A stretch of 64,000 bases of DNA from CAVVDT01 sp963747005 (GCA_963747005.1 CAVVDT010000014.1:1-64000); one strand, 5' to 3'. Positions 9,272 through 18,012 are shown, counted from the stretch's first letter. The notes: generated from the sequence alone by a model not told the origin. Translations and numbers: made by a program.

Positions 9272-9580
9272 GGAACTCTCCTCCTTCCGATACCGGGACG
9301 GCAATTGGAGATTGCCAGGTCGGAGCGCTCCGAAACGAGGGTGGCCGGTCACGGCAAGCATTTCTCGGGGGCAATACGCCGGCCCAAAATGCCATGCCCC
9401 GTCAGGAAGGAACGGTCAATATTCTGCTTGACCTATTGCGACCGCCACCGCAGTCTCCGGCCGATCAACCCTCTTGAATTCATACGAGATGCCCCGATGC
9501 CCCGATGCGCCGCATGACTGAAGATGTTGTCGGCATGGAGTTTGTGCTGATGCTGCCGGGGTTCTCGAACAGGTCCGCAG
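9272..9580. other. Intergenic region, no gene seen
   Basis: About 310 bases. Apart from the Shine-Dalgarno for the small minus-strand gene at its left edge and a short tandem GATGCCCC duplication near 9487-9502, nothing recognisable was found. Confidence 0.5.
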
Positions 9581-10255
9581 ATGATATCGCCGGACGCACG
9601 CGAAATTCGGATTTCCAGCACTGAGATGATCGGCAGGCCGATGATCGCCGGGGACGCGCGTTGGATTTTCATCCACATTCAGAAATGCGGCGGCAATTCC
9701 GTGCGCAGAGCTCTCGGCACAAAGGTCAACGACCCGCACAAGCACTTCTTTGCCAGCGAGTTGCGCGACCTTTATGATGAAGACGTTTGGCGGAACGCTT
9801 ACAAATTCTCCTTCGTGCGCAATCCCTGGGACAGGCTCGTATCCTGGTGGTCGATGATTGATGCCAGTCGACCAGCCCTGACGGCCGGACGGTCGCTCAA
9901 CAATTTTCACCGCTTTGTCATTGAAAGGGCCGTCACTTTCGAGGAGTTCCTGGAGAACTGCGACAAGGAAATTGTCGATAGCGACGGACGGAAATGGATC
10001 TACCGCAACCAGCTCGACTATTTGACCGATTCATCGGGGAAAATGCTCGTCGATTTCGTCGGCCGCTTCGAGACGCTACAGCAGGACTATGCATCTATCT
10101 CCGGGCAGATCAGCGGCACCGCCGTGCCGTTTCCGCACGCCAACAGGTCGGCGCATCGTCCTTATACAGACTACTATACGCCGGCGATGGTGGAAAAGGT
10201 TGCAAGGCACTATCGTGCTGACATTGAAAGGTTCGGCTATGTTTTCGGGCAATAG
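9581..10255 (+). CDS. Sulfotransferase family 2 protein
   Basis: PAPS-dependent sulfotransferase of the Sulfotransfer_2 type, usually acting on carbohydrates. The 5'-phosphosulfate loop is WIFIHIQKCGGNSVRRAL and the 3'-phosphate-binding motif is FSFVRNPWDRLVSWW. Later motifs (YRNQLDYLTD, DFVGRFETLQQDY) are typical of the family. Three in-frame ATGs (9581, 9626, 9641) are possible; 9641 puts the conserved loop closest to the N-terminus as in homologs. It stands next to a glycosyltransferase and may sulfate the same glycan. No signal peptide; cytoplasmic. Confidence 0.85.
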   Translation: MISPDAREIRISSTEMIGRPMIAGDARWIFIHIQKCGGNSVRRALGTKVNDPHKHFFASELRDLYDEDVWRNAYKFSFVRNPWDRLVSWWSMIDASRPALTAGRSLNNFHRFVIERAVTFEEFLENCDKEIVDSDGRKWIYRNQLDYLTDSSGKMLVDFVGRFETLQQDYASISGQISGTAVPFPHANRSAHRPYTDYYTPAMVEKVARHYRADIERFGYVFGQ

Positions 10256-10397
10256 GCTTTGAATTGACCGACCGTCGCGCAACCATGTCGCCTGGCGGCA
10301 TGCCCGACCGCTTCCGCGACAGGCCGCGGGCTGATAACCTGACCGCCATGCTGGACTTCAGACGCTGTCGTTGGTCGCCGACGTTTCTGCATTTCGG

Positions 10398-11216
10398 ATG
10401 ATACGCATTCTCGCCGTCATATGTGTCCGGAATGAAGAAATCCATATCAGGCGATGCCTCGATGCGCTCGTCAATGACGGCATCGATGTGATCCTCATCG
10501 ACAACGATTCTGAGGATCGCACGATCGACATCGCCCGCGATTACCTGGGCCATGGTCTGTTGTCGATCGGACGACAGCCGTGGCACGGTGCGTTCGACCT
10601 GAGCGAGCAGCTCGCAATGAAAAGAGCGATCATTGAGAACGCTGATCACGACTGGGTTATCCATGCCGACGCCGATGAGTGGCTCCGCCCGTGGCCAGCC
10701 GAAACATCGCTTGCAAACGCCATCCGACAGGTCGACGCTGAAGGATTCAACTGCATCGATTTTGACGAGATGGTCTTCGTCCCCAAGGCCGAAGACGATT
10801 TCGCCCATGATGGCTATGTCCGCGAGATGACGAACTATTATTTCTTTCGGCCCAGCAGCCCGCGGTTGATGCGCGCCTGGCAGCGCGACCTCGATGCCGA
10901 CAGCCATAGCAGCGGCGGTCACCTCATCCGGGCGGCAAACCTTCGGCTGTGCCCAAGAAACTTCATCATGCGTCATTACATCGCGCTGAGCAGCGCGCAT
11001 GCCATGAAGAAATATGTCGGGCGTCGCTATGCCCACGCCGACCTCGCCAAGGGCTGGCACGCCAGGCGGCGAAGGATCGCGCCTTCGGACCTCGCCTTTG
11101 CACAGTCCTCCTATATCAAGCAATTGCCTCGCTGGGACAGCCAGGATTTCGATCGCACGGCGCCCGCGCCAACGCATTTCTGGGAATGGCAGAAGCCTTC
11201 GGATGCGGCTCGGTGA
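10398..11216 (+). CDS. Glycosyltransferase family 2
   Basis: GT-A fold glycosyltransferase, 272 aa. It shows IRILAVICVRNEEIHIRRCL at the N-terminus, the nucleotide-binding DNDSEDRT segment and the metal-binding DxD in HADADEWLRPW. The middle reads like GT2 proteins that glycosylate surface polymers. ATG 10398 is chosen because it begins right at the family start; a TTG at 10371 would add nine residues. It converges on the minus-strand glycan cluster with a gap of ten bases. Acceptor and sugar donor unknown. Confidence 0.85.
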   Translation: MIRILAVICVRNEEIHIRRCLDALVNDGIDVILIDNDSEDRTIDIARDYLGHGLLSIGRQPWHGAFDLSEQLAMKRAIIENADHDWVIHADADEWLRPWPAETSLANAIRQVDAEGFNCIDFDEMVFVPKAEDDFAHDGYVREMTNYYFFRPSSPRLMRAWQRDLDADSHSSGGHLIRAANLRLCPRNFIMRHYIALSSAHAMKKYVGRRYAHADLAKGWHARRRRIAPSDLAFAQSSYIKQLPRWDSQDFDRTAPAPTHFWEWQKPSDAAR

Positions 11217-11226
11217 GATGCCCCGC

Positions 11227-12033
11227 TCAGGTGCGCCGCGCAACCGGCGGGAAGCATTCCATCAACGCGGCGCGATCGATGCGCATGTCGTGAAGGCGCG
11301 CCCGGCCTGTCCACGGCTCGCAGCTTTTGCCGCTGTCCGGCAAGCAGGGCAACGTCTGGGGATTGTCGGCGAGCGAGAACCAGTCGTGAAACTTGAAGTC
11401 CTCGCCGAGCACCTTGTCGGACAGCTTCAACCACACATTGGGGATGCCGAGCGCCTCGGCGAAGACCAGGCCGTGCAGCGAGGAGCTTGCAACCGCCTCG
11501 CAGGCCGCGAGCTTCTGAAGGAAATCATCGGGGTCGTCGTGCACATTGAGATCGACGACCGCCGGATCGGCTAGGATCTGGCTTAGCCAAGGGTGTCCGC
11601 GGTCGACATAGTGCGCGACGACGCCGAGGCGGTGGGCTTTCGGTAAGTAGTGGTAGCGCCCAGGCGGCATTTCGGCGACGAGGAATCCAGGGTCGCCCAA
11701 CGGAATGTCGCGTAACGCAAAGCCCTTCCTGCGCAATGCCGCGTAAGACAGCTTGCCGCGCAGCGCGCGCACGTTGGCCGCCGGGAACTCCGCCATCGGC
11801 AGCGAGCCGTGCAGCAGACCGGTTCCCCAAATCCTTGAATATGCATTTGCACGCTGCAGCAAGCTGCCGATCGCAAGGACATGTTCGTCTTCCTGGCCGG
11901 CGACCACGGCTTGCACGCCGAACAGCGCAGATATCAGCGGCAGGTTGATCCTGTCGCCGACATTGGCAATCCTGGTGAAGCAATGGACCGGGACGATCGG
12001 ATTTGACGTCTCTTGCATTGTCGAGTTTGCCAT
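11227..12033 (-). CDS. Polysaccharide pyruvyl transferase-like protein
   Basis: Member of the polysaccharide pyruvyl transferase family (PF04230), 268 aa, which adds ketal-pyruvate to surface polysaccharides or acts as a related transferase. Family motifs are NVGDRINLPLISALFG near residue 25, IWGTGLLHG near 70, and the C-terminal SSSLHGLVFAEALGIPNVWL, the most conserved stretch of the family. It is the last gene of a minus-strand run and starts three bases after the deacetylase stop, so the two are co-transcribed. Confidence 0.83.
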   Translation of the reverse strand: MANSTMQETSNPIVPVHCFTRIANVGDRINLPLISALFGVQAVVAGQEDEHVLAIGSLLQRANAYSRIWGTGLLHGSLPMAEFPAANVRALRGKLSYAALRRKGFALRDIPLGDPGFLVAEMPPGRYHYLPKAHRLGVVAHYVDRGHPWLSQILADPAVVDLNVHDDPDDFLQKLAACEAVASSSLHGLVFAEALGIPNVWLKLSDKVLGEDFKFHDWFSLADNPQTLPCLPDSGKSCEPWTGRARLHDMRIDRAALMECFPPVARRT

Positions 12034-12036
12034 CCG

Positions 12037-12753
12037 CTAGGCGGGTCGCTCCGCCGCGCCCGAATGGCGCGCGCCGGAAATCCGCCCGACCATTTCTCCG
12101 ATACTGACAATGCGATAGTCCAATGCCCGGACCGCACTCACAAGCTGCGCAAAGCCTTCTGTGCTCCAGGGCTCGAATCCTTCGTCCAGGCTATGAAAGC
12201 CGAGGATCGTCCACGTTGTATCCGGGACATCGCGATCCAACTGATTGATGACGCTCTGCAGATGCCGCTGCCTTACCGCCCAGCTCCGCAGCCTGAATGG
12301 ATCAGTCCCCGCGACGAGCGAATTGTAGAAGACCCGGTCATCGGAGCGTTTCGTCAAGAACCCGGCCGCGGAGAACCCGAATTGTGCCGGGTCAACGCTG
12401 GAGAAGCTGTTGAAAGGATAGCAGAAGACGTACGGGCCATCATGTATCTGACGGATCACCGCAAGCAAATCCCGAAATTCGACCATCTGCTGCTCGTTCG
12501 ACAGCTTACGGAAATCGGGATGTGAAACGCTGTGGGAGTGAACGTCATGTCCCTGTGCGGCAAACGCGCGCCATTCGCCGATCGAACCGAAGTCAGCACC
12601 CTTCAGGGCGTCGATGTGATCAACCGGCACAGTCCCGCACAGCCGGCCCGTCACGACAAAGAAACTGGCGGGGCTCGGGGCAAGCAGCGCCACGGCCTTC
12701 CGGGCGCCGACGATCATGCCGTCGTCGAACCTGAAGGAAAGGAACCGCGCCAT
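12037..12753 (-). CDS. Polysaccharide deacetylase-like (NodB homology) protein
   Basis: Carbohydrate esterase 4-like fold, 238 aa. Motif 1 is present as FLSFRFDDGM (the Asp pair), and the metal-binding His pair is in DVHSHSVSHPDF. C-terminal TTWTILGFHSLDEGF matches the family's last catalytic His region. Likely removes N-acetyl or O-acetyl groups from sugars. No signal peptide is seen, so it may act in the cytoplasm on lipid-linked or nucleotide-linked precursors. Upstream gap to the methyltransferase is 117 bases. Confidence 0.78.
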   Translation of the reverse strand: MARFLSFRFDDGMIVGARKAVALLAPSPASFFVVTGRLCGTVPVDHIDALKGADFGSIGEWRAFAAQGHDVHSHSVSHPDFRKLSNEQQMVEFRDLLAVIRQIHDGPYVFCYPFNSFSSVDPAQFGFSAAGFLTKRSDDRVFYNSLVAGTDPFRLRSWAVRQRHLQSVINQLDRDVPDTTWTILGFHSLDEGFEPWSTEGFAQLVSAVRALDYRIVSIGEMVGRISGARHSGAAERPA

Positions 12754-12870
12754 CGAGCAAATATCCCTCCCTCATCCGCACATTTCCGGGTGGAAATATT
12801 GCGATCGGCAAGTCCCGCCCGTGTCCCGCCCTACCTAACTCCAGCCGCGATCCCGGCTCGGGCGGGGCGA

Positions 12871-13518
12871 CTACCGCTCCGCGCGACGAAACTCAAACAG
12901 GCATTCGCGACGCCGAGCCTCGATCACATGCGCTCGAACAAGAGCAAAATCATGATCAGCGAAAAGCTTATAGAGTTGATCGCGATCAAAATGCGTCACC
13001 CACCCGTTGGAGAGTCGGGATTCAACGTCCTGTTCGTTCGACGACAGGTTGTAGCTCACAATGGCTTGCCGATACTTGTTCCGCAACGCATTGGCCAGGT
13101 CTTCCGGCGCATAGCTGTATTCAAGCACCCCCAGCAGGGCGCAAGCGTCCGCATCGGGCAAACGGGCGAGGTCGGCGGGCTCGTTCACGTCCAGGACAAC
13201 ACTCCGGTCATCGCGCCGGGCAAGATCCACGGGTATGTAACGCTGGCGGATGTCCAGATATCGCTCGAGAGTCATGCCGCCGCACTCAAGGTCGGCGACC
13301 GAGCCGGCACCCGTGAGCCATTCGGCGGCGGTCTTTGCACGCCTCCGCCACAGTTCTCCGAAATCTGACGCGATCTTCGCCCATCGGGCCATGAGCGGTC
13401 TTCCCGCCGCGATCGCCTCGCGGACGAGAGCGACACGCTCCTCCATGCGCAAGCGGTAGAATTCCTCTTCCATTCGAATCGCGGTCCTTCCCTGCAAGAG
13501 GATTGACGCCGTCGTCAT
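12871..13518 (-). CDS. SAM-dependent methyltransferase-like protein
   Basis: Class I methyltransferase fold, divergent, 215 aa. The SAM-binding motif I region reads GAGSVADLECGGMTLERYL, followed by YIPVDLARRDDRSVVLDVN and the post-motif DADACALLGVLEYSYAPEDL, which is the usual order of Rossmann strands. A glycine-rich GxGxG is weak. Its ATG overlaps the stop of the upstream methyltransferase by four bases (ATGA), so the two are translationally coupled. Probably modifies a sugar of the locally made glycan; that is inferred from neighbours. Confidence 0.7.
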   Translation of the reverse strand: MTTASILLQGRTAIRMEEEFYRLRMEERVALVREAIAAGRPLMARWAKIASDFGELWRRRAKTAAEWLTGAGSVADLECGGMTLERYLDIRQRYIPVDLARRDDRSVVLDVNEPADLARLPDADACALLGVLEYSYAPEDLANALRNKYRQAIVSYNLSSNEQDVESRLSNGWVTHFDRDQLYKLFADHDFALVRAHVIEARRRECLFEFRRAER

Positions 13519-14201
13519 CCATCGTCCTTGGTCAGGATAAGAACATCGTCGTCGAGCGCCCGGTCGCCATGCGGATAGGCCACTCGCGCGCAGCTCATCG
13601 TCAAGCCGAGTTCCGCACCCAGGCTCTGCAAGCGTTCACGGTCGAGCACCCTGAACCTGGCGATGGCCGGATCCAGTTGCGCTCCCGGTGTGTAGGAGCG
13701 GGCCGTATTGCCGCGCCAGCCCCACCGCACGCCGCTTTCAGTCGTCATCAGTGTTCCGCCCTTGTTGAGGATTGATGCGAGGAACCGCATCATATCTAAG
13801 AAATGTTTCTCACAGCAGGCATACGACTTGAGCATCGTATCGACGATGATATCAAAATGACCTTCAATCAGCGGATACATGCGTGGATCGTACTTGTTCA
13901 TCAGGATGGCGGTGGCTTTCCCACTCTTGCCACACGTCTTGCGGAACAACTCAATCTCCGGATGGCTGATCGTGATTCCCACATACCCCGCCAGCCCAGC
14001 CGCGAACGTGACGAACAGCGAGCTGTTTCCTATGCCGATGTGAAGCAACCGTTTGCCCACATACCGTTGAGGTTGGGACTCAAGAAGCGCAATGATCGCC
14101 GCTTCCGCTCCGCTTGTCGGCTGCGATTCCCAACTCGTTATTGTGTGCTCGGAGGTGAGGTCGTATGGGCCACCGCAATCAAGAAAGAAATCTTCAGCCA
14201 T
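13515..14201 (-). CDS. SAM-dependent methyltransferase-like protein
   Basis: 228 aa. Motif I is LLHIGIGNSSLFVTFAAGL, followed by the acidic-strand region YVGITISHPEIELFRKT. Motif FDIIVDTMLKSYACCEKHF and the later NKGGTLMTTESGVRW match a class I methyltransferase. It is the first clearly intact gene of the minus-strand glycan operon and overlaps the next methyltransferase by four bases. A third partner upstream (14250-14592) appears frameshifted. Substrate unknown. Confidence 0.72.
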   Translation of the reverse strand: MAEDFFLDCGGPYDLTSEHTITSWESQPTSGAEAAIIALLESQPQRYVGKRLLHIGIGNSSLFVTFAAGLAGYVGITISHPEIELFRKTCGKSGKATAILMNKYDPRMYPLIEGHFDIIVDTMLKSYACCEKHFLDMMRFLASILNKGGTLMTTESGVRWGWRGNTARSYTPGAQLDPAIARFRVLDRERLQSLGAELGLTMSCARVAYPHGDRALDDDVLILTKDDG

Positions 14202-14249
14202 CCGCGCGCCAGATCGTCATTCTCGGCCACCGCCAATGGCAAAATACTC

Positions 14250-14592
14250 TCATCGCTCGTCTTGGCTGTCCAGCGCCTTGTCGGAAGACGTTGACTGTCG
14301 GACCAGGCGTCCCGGAGCGGCCATTGCCTTCAGGCGGCGCCACTCCATCCGAGGGCCATAGTTCATGCCGATGAGGGTAACCGGAATGCGATGGCCTCAT
14401 CGCCCGTCGCGACAGGGCCCGTATTGTTGGTTCTGGCGATGGCATGGAGCCGACCTCGATGATCGCCCGGAAGCCTTCCTCGCTATTTGGCTCGTAGTTG
14501 CCGCGAGACTCCTCCGCATCGAGCTCGTTGCGCGGCGTGTCAGGCGATTGCGGCCACGCGGTGAACAACCCGCCCGGCTGGATTTCATGCAT
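14250..14592 (-). pseudogene. Unrecognised reading frame, apparently frameshifted
   Basis: Starts at ATG 14592 with MHEIQPGGLFTAWPQSPDTP and EPNSEEGFRAIIEVGSM, which looks protein-like. Near 14395 the sense-like sequence moves by +1 to GHRIPVTLIGMNYGPRMEW and ends at a stop at 14250-14252, 49 bases before the methyltransferase gene. If joined it would be about 114 residues. I do not recognise the family. It may be a decayed member of the glycan cluster, or chance; the shift is a judgement from sequence character only. Confidence 0.28.
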
Positions 14593-14676
14593 TGCGGGGA
14601 AACTCGGATCGCGCTGCGGCCGCGAAACCGGCGCGCCCGCAGTCGGAAAATATCGGCAAGGCGACTATCCGGTGCC

Positions 14677-14717
14677 CGAAAACGAAGCAGAGGCCGGCGC
14701 CTGGGCACCAGCCTCTG
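14677..14717 (-). terminator. Rho-independent terminator of tRNA-Pro
   Basis: On the minus strand, just after the tRNA-Pro 3' end, CAGAGGC pairs with GCCTCTG (14717-14711 with 14694-14688). The inner GGTGCC and GGCGCC extend the stem. A T-rich stretch (CTTCGTTTTCG) follows. Confidence 0.7.
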
Positions 14718-14724
14718 ATCGTGT

Positions 14725-14801
14725 TGGTCGGAGTGGGCAAATTCGAACTGCCGACCCCCTGCTCCCGAAGCAGGTGCGCTACCAGGCTGCGCTACACTCC
14801 G
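14725..14801 (-). tRNA. tRNA-Pro (anticodon CGG)
   Basis: Cloverleaf of 77 bases including an encoded CCA at 14727-14725. Acceptor CGGAGTG pairs with CACTCCG. Anticodon stem CCTGC/GCAGG holds the loop TTCGGGA, giving anticodon CGG for proline codon CCG. The T arm has GTTCGAATT. A promoter and a terminator are both visible around it. Confidence 0.95.
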
Positions 14802-14820
14802 TTTTGGAAAAGCGGCATGG

Positions 14821-14849
14821 GTTATAGCCTCGGGTCCGCCCCGCCGCAA
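14821..14849 (-). promoter_or_regulatory. Promoter of tRNA-Pro
   Basis: Minus strand: -35 TTGCGG (14849-14844), a spacer of exactly 17, -10 TATAAC (14826-14821), about 20 bases before the tRNA start at 14801. The same -35 hexamer serves tRNA-Gln. Confidence 0.65.
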
Positions 14850-14886
14850 GGCGCCTGTCGGCGGTAATTTCGCCCGCACACACGCA

Positions 14887-14915
14887 TTGCGGCAGCAACG
14901 GTCTGAAGATATGGT
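14887..14915 (+). promoter_or_regulatory. Promoter of tRNA-Gln
   Basis: Plus strand: -35 TTGCGG (14887-14892), spacer of 17, -10 TATGGT (14910-14915), about 35 bases before the tRNA. Confidence 0.6.
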
Positions 14916-14949
14916 GCGCCGCGCCGAAGCGGGTATCCGGGCCGGCGAT

Positions 14950-15023
14950 TGGGGCGTAGCCAAGTGGTAAGGCAACGGGCTTTGGTCCCGTCATCCCAGG
15001 TTCGAATCCTGGCGCCCCAGCCA
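14950..15023 (+). tRNA. tRNA-Gln (anticodon TTG)
   Basis: Acceptor TGGGGCG pairs with CGCCCCA, discriminator G, encoded CCA at 15021-15023. The anticodon stem is ACGGG/CCCGT and the loop CTTTGGT, giving TTG (codon CAA). T arm GTTCGAATC. It is divergent from tRNA-Pro. Confidence 0.96.
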
Positions 15024-15752
15024 GCCCGCCCGCGTGACGGCGGCTCGAATTGGGACTGGCGGGAATAGCTACGACATTTCTACGGCTTAGGCCTGAGGTG
15101 CGGACATGTCCGGCATTCTCTGTCGATGTGTTCGAGCCAAATGCGGCCGACAGGACGGCCCTTTCTCCGTTGCCCCATTTCTGTGACATGCTCGCGCATG
15201 GCACGCGTGGCTTTCACGTCAACTATCATGTTGAGCCTTTGCTTGCCAACAATCGCCCGCCTGAGCAGCGCGCGGATCATGCGGGATCGGGTGTCGGCGA
15301 CGCCGCCATTGATCCTGCATGTGGGAGAGACGATTTGACTTGAGAACTTCTGTGCAGCAGCGATCAACCGCTCCGTCTGCAAGGATTCCAGATCCGGGCC
15401 AAGGGGCGCGCAGACCTGCCTTGGTCCCTCGTGCAGCCCTTGTCGGGATCCGCTTGTCCAGGTTGGCATCCCGGACCGCACGACATAGTCGCTGATTCTC
15501 TTTGCCGGGATAAATCTGCCCCAGGGGGTGGACCACCATATGACGGGCATCCCATCTGTGATGACGGCGGCTACCGGAGGTAACGCGGACACTAAGCAGA
15601 CAAGGTCCGCTTTCCCGAGTTTTTCGTTCGCTGTCAGGGTCAATACGGTCGTGTTCGCCCACTCTCCAAGTCGACCGATTTGACACCAGGCGGAAGCCGG
15701 CTTTCGGCGTCATCTGCTCTTCGAAGGGATAGCACGGTATAAACTCGTTTTG
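15024..15752. other. Long gap without a clear gene
   Basis: About 730 bases between tRNA-Gln and the M29-like gene. Open frames exist on both strands. One minus-strand stretch (about 15290-15210, RALLRRAIVGKQRLNMIVDV) faintly recalls the C-terminus of large serine recombinases, which would fit a decayed element beside a tRNA, but other family motifs are missing. I do not call a gene. No clean terminator for tRNA-Gln was seen. Confidence 0.4.
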
Positions 15753-16844
15753 TCAAATGCCGATGGATGCGGAACCCTGCTTCGCAATGTCGGTGCACTT
15801 GTATGCTCGCAGCAACGCCTGCGCCACTGGCGTTGTCAGGAATGACAGCTGGCCATCGCGCCAGAAGTCCTGGCCGTCGAAGCTGATGGTGGTATCGAAG
15901 AGCGAGATGCACACATCGCCGGGAGGGTTGCCGCAGGCATGCATGTGAGTGTATCGCGGACTGCCAAAAGCAATATCACCCCACCGCTCGATGTTATCGG
16001 TGGCGCAACCTTCAAAGTAGGTTGGCGGATAGATCCCGGCATGCCAGGAGTTGAGAGCAAAAGCATCGCCGCCACAGGCACCCGCAATCCGCTCGAAATG
16101 CCTGCGGATGCGCCCGACCGTTTCAAGCGGGCCATCGAAGCCCACGATATGGCCATTCTCGACGATGGCAAACACCACGCCATCAAACGTCATCAGGCTG
16201 TCTTCCCGGACCTTTGTCGATGTGGAAATCAGGAAACGGCTGAGGGCGATGCGCCCCGACAAGCTGTGGCAAGATACCGGCGGAATGATCAGGACGGGAA
16301 ACTGCTTCACCGCGAATTCCTGCGCCACGACCGGCCCGCTGATCGCCACCGTGAGAGAGGTGCCGAGAGGGCAGGTCATCACGCACTGTCGCGATGCGCC
16401 CATCGCACTGACGAGCGCTGCGGAGAGCTTCTCGAACAGCACGTAGGGTAACTGGGCATAGGGGTTGGCAAGATATCGTGTATCGGGGATGTAGCACATC
16501 GTCTTGGTGGCGCGGCCGGACGTGCCGGCAAAGCGGATGCGATCGCCAAGCCGGCTGAAGAACACGGCGTGATCGACCCGCTGTAAGGCATCGGGGATCG
16601 TTGGCGCAAGCGGCCCCGGCTTGCCAGGATCGCTGACAATGACGATCTCGGGGCGGGCGCCAAGTTTCTCGACCGTTGCCGCTATGGTGTCGCAGATATC
16701 TGCATCGAAGAATGCGCCCTCGCCCCGCTCACCAACCAGCAGGACGTGCTGGCCAGGTCGCACGCCAACGCAATTGACCAGCAGATTGAAAGCGCCGTTT
16801 TCGATATCGGTGCAGGTGACAGCTTTTGCCTTGTCTCTCGACAT
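15753..16844 (-). CDS. M29 aminopeptidase-like / NicX-like protein
   Basis: 363 aa. The N-terminal domain (AFNLLVNCVGVRPGQHVLLV, then a Rossmann-like KLGARPEIVIVSDPG) and overall length resemble the M29 fold, which includes 2,5-dihydroxypyridine 5,6-dioxygenase NicX and metal aminopeptidases. In NicX the C-terminal iron ligands sit in an HxD motif shortly before SLDG. Here the corresponding stretch is GDVCISLFDTTISFDG, so the HxD appears absent, though the nearby HMHACGN could offer other ligands. Activity is therefore uncertain. It is divergent from the Rieske oxygenase across a gap of 145 bases, hinting at a shared ring- or amide-cleaving route. Confidence 0.6.
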   Translation of the reverse strand: MSRDKAKAVTCTDIENGAFNLLVNCVGVRPGQHVLLVGERGEGAFFDADICDTIAATVEKLGARPEIVIVSDPGKPGPLAPTIPDALQRVDHAVFFSRLGDRIRFAGTSGRATKTMCYIPDTRYLANPYAQLPYVLFEKLSAALVSAMGASRQCVMTCPLGTSLTVAISGPVVAQEFAVKQFPVLIIPPVSCHSLSGRIALSRFLISTSTKVREDSLMTFDGVVFAIVENGHIVGFDGPLETVGRIRRHFERIAGACGGDAFALNSWHAGIYPPTYFEGCATDNIERWGDIAFGSPRYTHMHACGNPPGDVCISLFDTTISFDGQDFWRDGQLSFLTTPVAQALLRAYKCTDIAKQGSASIGI

Positions 16845-16989
16845 CGAGGCAATTTGCCAAGCTTTACAAGGCTTGAAAAGCGTTTGAGTGGCACCGCGAC
16901 TGTGTCATGTTGACTGGCGGCCAAACTGCAGCAATTACCTGCGGCTGACGCCCCTGCGGGGTCTCGATGACTGATTGGGAGGCAGACAC

Positions 16990-18012
16990 ATGTTCTTGCG
17001 CAATGCCTGGTATGTGGCGAACTGGAGCAAGAATGTGGGACGGGCGCTAAGCGCCATCCGGGTGCTTGGGGACGACATCGTCATCTTCCGCCGCCAGGAC
17101 GGCCGGCCGGCAGCGCTCGAGGATGCCTGTCCGCACCGCAAGCTGCCGCTATCGGTGGGGAACCTCAACGGCGATGCGATCGAGTGCGGCTATCACGGCC
17201 TCACCTTCGATGGTTCGGGAGCTTGCATCAGGGCGCCCACCCAGGACGGTGCAATCCCCAAGAACGCCCGCGTGCACAGTTATCCGGTGGTCGACAGATG
17301 GAACCTCTTGTGGATATGGATGGGCGATCCGCAACGGGCCGATCCCGCCGACATCTACAGCATCGAAAACTTCGATGATCCCCAATGGGGCATGACTGAA
17401 GGCGGCGAGATGGATATCGCCTGCAACTATCTCTACATCGTCGATAACCTGCTCGACCCCTCGCATGTGGCGTGGGTTCACGCCACCTCGTTCGCCGGTG
17501 GCGGCACCGAAGGTACGCCGCTGGAGATCACCACCCTCGACAACGGTATTCTAGTCTGGCGCTGGATCCATGACCGGCCGGTGCCACCCTACTACGCGAG
17601 CCTGGTTAAATTCACCGGCAATTGCGACCGCAAGCAACACTACGAATGCCAGTTGCCGGCGATCGCCATCAACCGCTCCGTTTTCGCGCCGGTCGGTAGC
17701 GGCGGGCCGGACAAGCCGCTCGGTCCGCAGACCTTCGTCAATGTCTCCTACAACTTCATGACGCCGGTGGATGAAGACAACACCCGCTATTACTGGTTCC
17801 AGCATCGCAACACCGACCCCGCCGACAAGGCGATCTCGGCGAAAATGCTGGCCGGGGCGGAAATGGCATTCAGGGAGGATCGCGACATCCTCGTGAAGGT
17901 TCACAAGGGCATGGCCGCCGCACGGACGCCGCCCATCAATCTCGGCCTTGATGCCGGGGCGATGCGCTTTCGCAAGATGCTCGAACGGCGGATCGCTGCC
18001 CAGCAGACCTAA
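16990..18012 (+). CDS. Rieske non-heme iron oxygenase (O/N-demethylase type)
   Basis: Terminal oxygenase of 340 aa. The [2Fe-2S] Rieske cluster ligands are C47, H49, C66 and H69 (CPHRKLPLS ... ECGYHG). The mononuclear iron site is NLLDPSHVAWVH (H159, H164). Size and motif spacing fit the VanA-like single-component oxygenases that demethylate methoxy or N-methyl groups. ATG 16990 has a GGGAGG eight bases upstream. No reductase gene is adjacent, so electrons must come from elsewhere. Its stop overlaps the stop of soxG tail to tail, and its neighbour set (sarcosine oxidase) suggests an N-methylated substrate; that is inference. Confidence 0.88.
   Translation: MFLRNAWYVANWSKNVGRALSAIRVLGDDIVIFRRQDGRPAALEDACPHRKLPLSVGNLNGDAIECGYHGLTFDGSGACIRAPTQDGAIPKNARVHSYPVVDRWNLLWIWMGDPQRADPADIYSIENFDDPQWGMTEGGEMDIACNYLYIVDNLLDPSHVAWVHATSFAGGGTEGTPLEITTLDNGILVWRWIHDRPVPPYYASLVKFTGNCDRKQHYECQLPAIAINRSVFAPVGSGGPDKPLGPQTFVNVSYNFMTPVDEDNTRYYWFQHRNTDPADKAISAKMLAGAEMAFREDRDILVKVHKGMAAARTPPINLGLDAGAMRFRKMLERRIAAQQT

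Noticed and set aside
7725..9395. Minus-strand open frame of more than 550 codons opposite the RTX gene
   Set aside because: It mirrors the GC-rich, repeat-encoding RTX sequence; Val/Ala/Gly-rich with no domain, and no start signal.
12532..13368. Plus-strand open frame opposite the deacetylase/methyltransferase junction
   Set aside because: Antisense of two genes with clear motifs; no recognisable domain.
15080..15643. Possible serine-recombinase remnant next to tRNA-Gln
   Set aside because: Only one short stretch (RALLRRAIVGKQRLNMIVDV) is reminiscent; no catalytic Ser domain, zinc ribbon or attachment-site repeat of the tRNA end was found.
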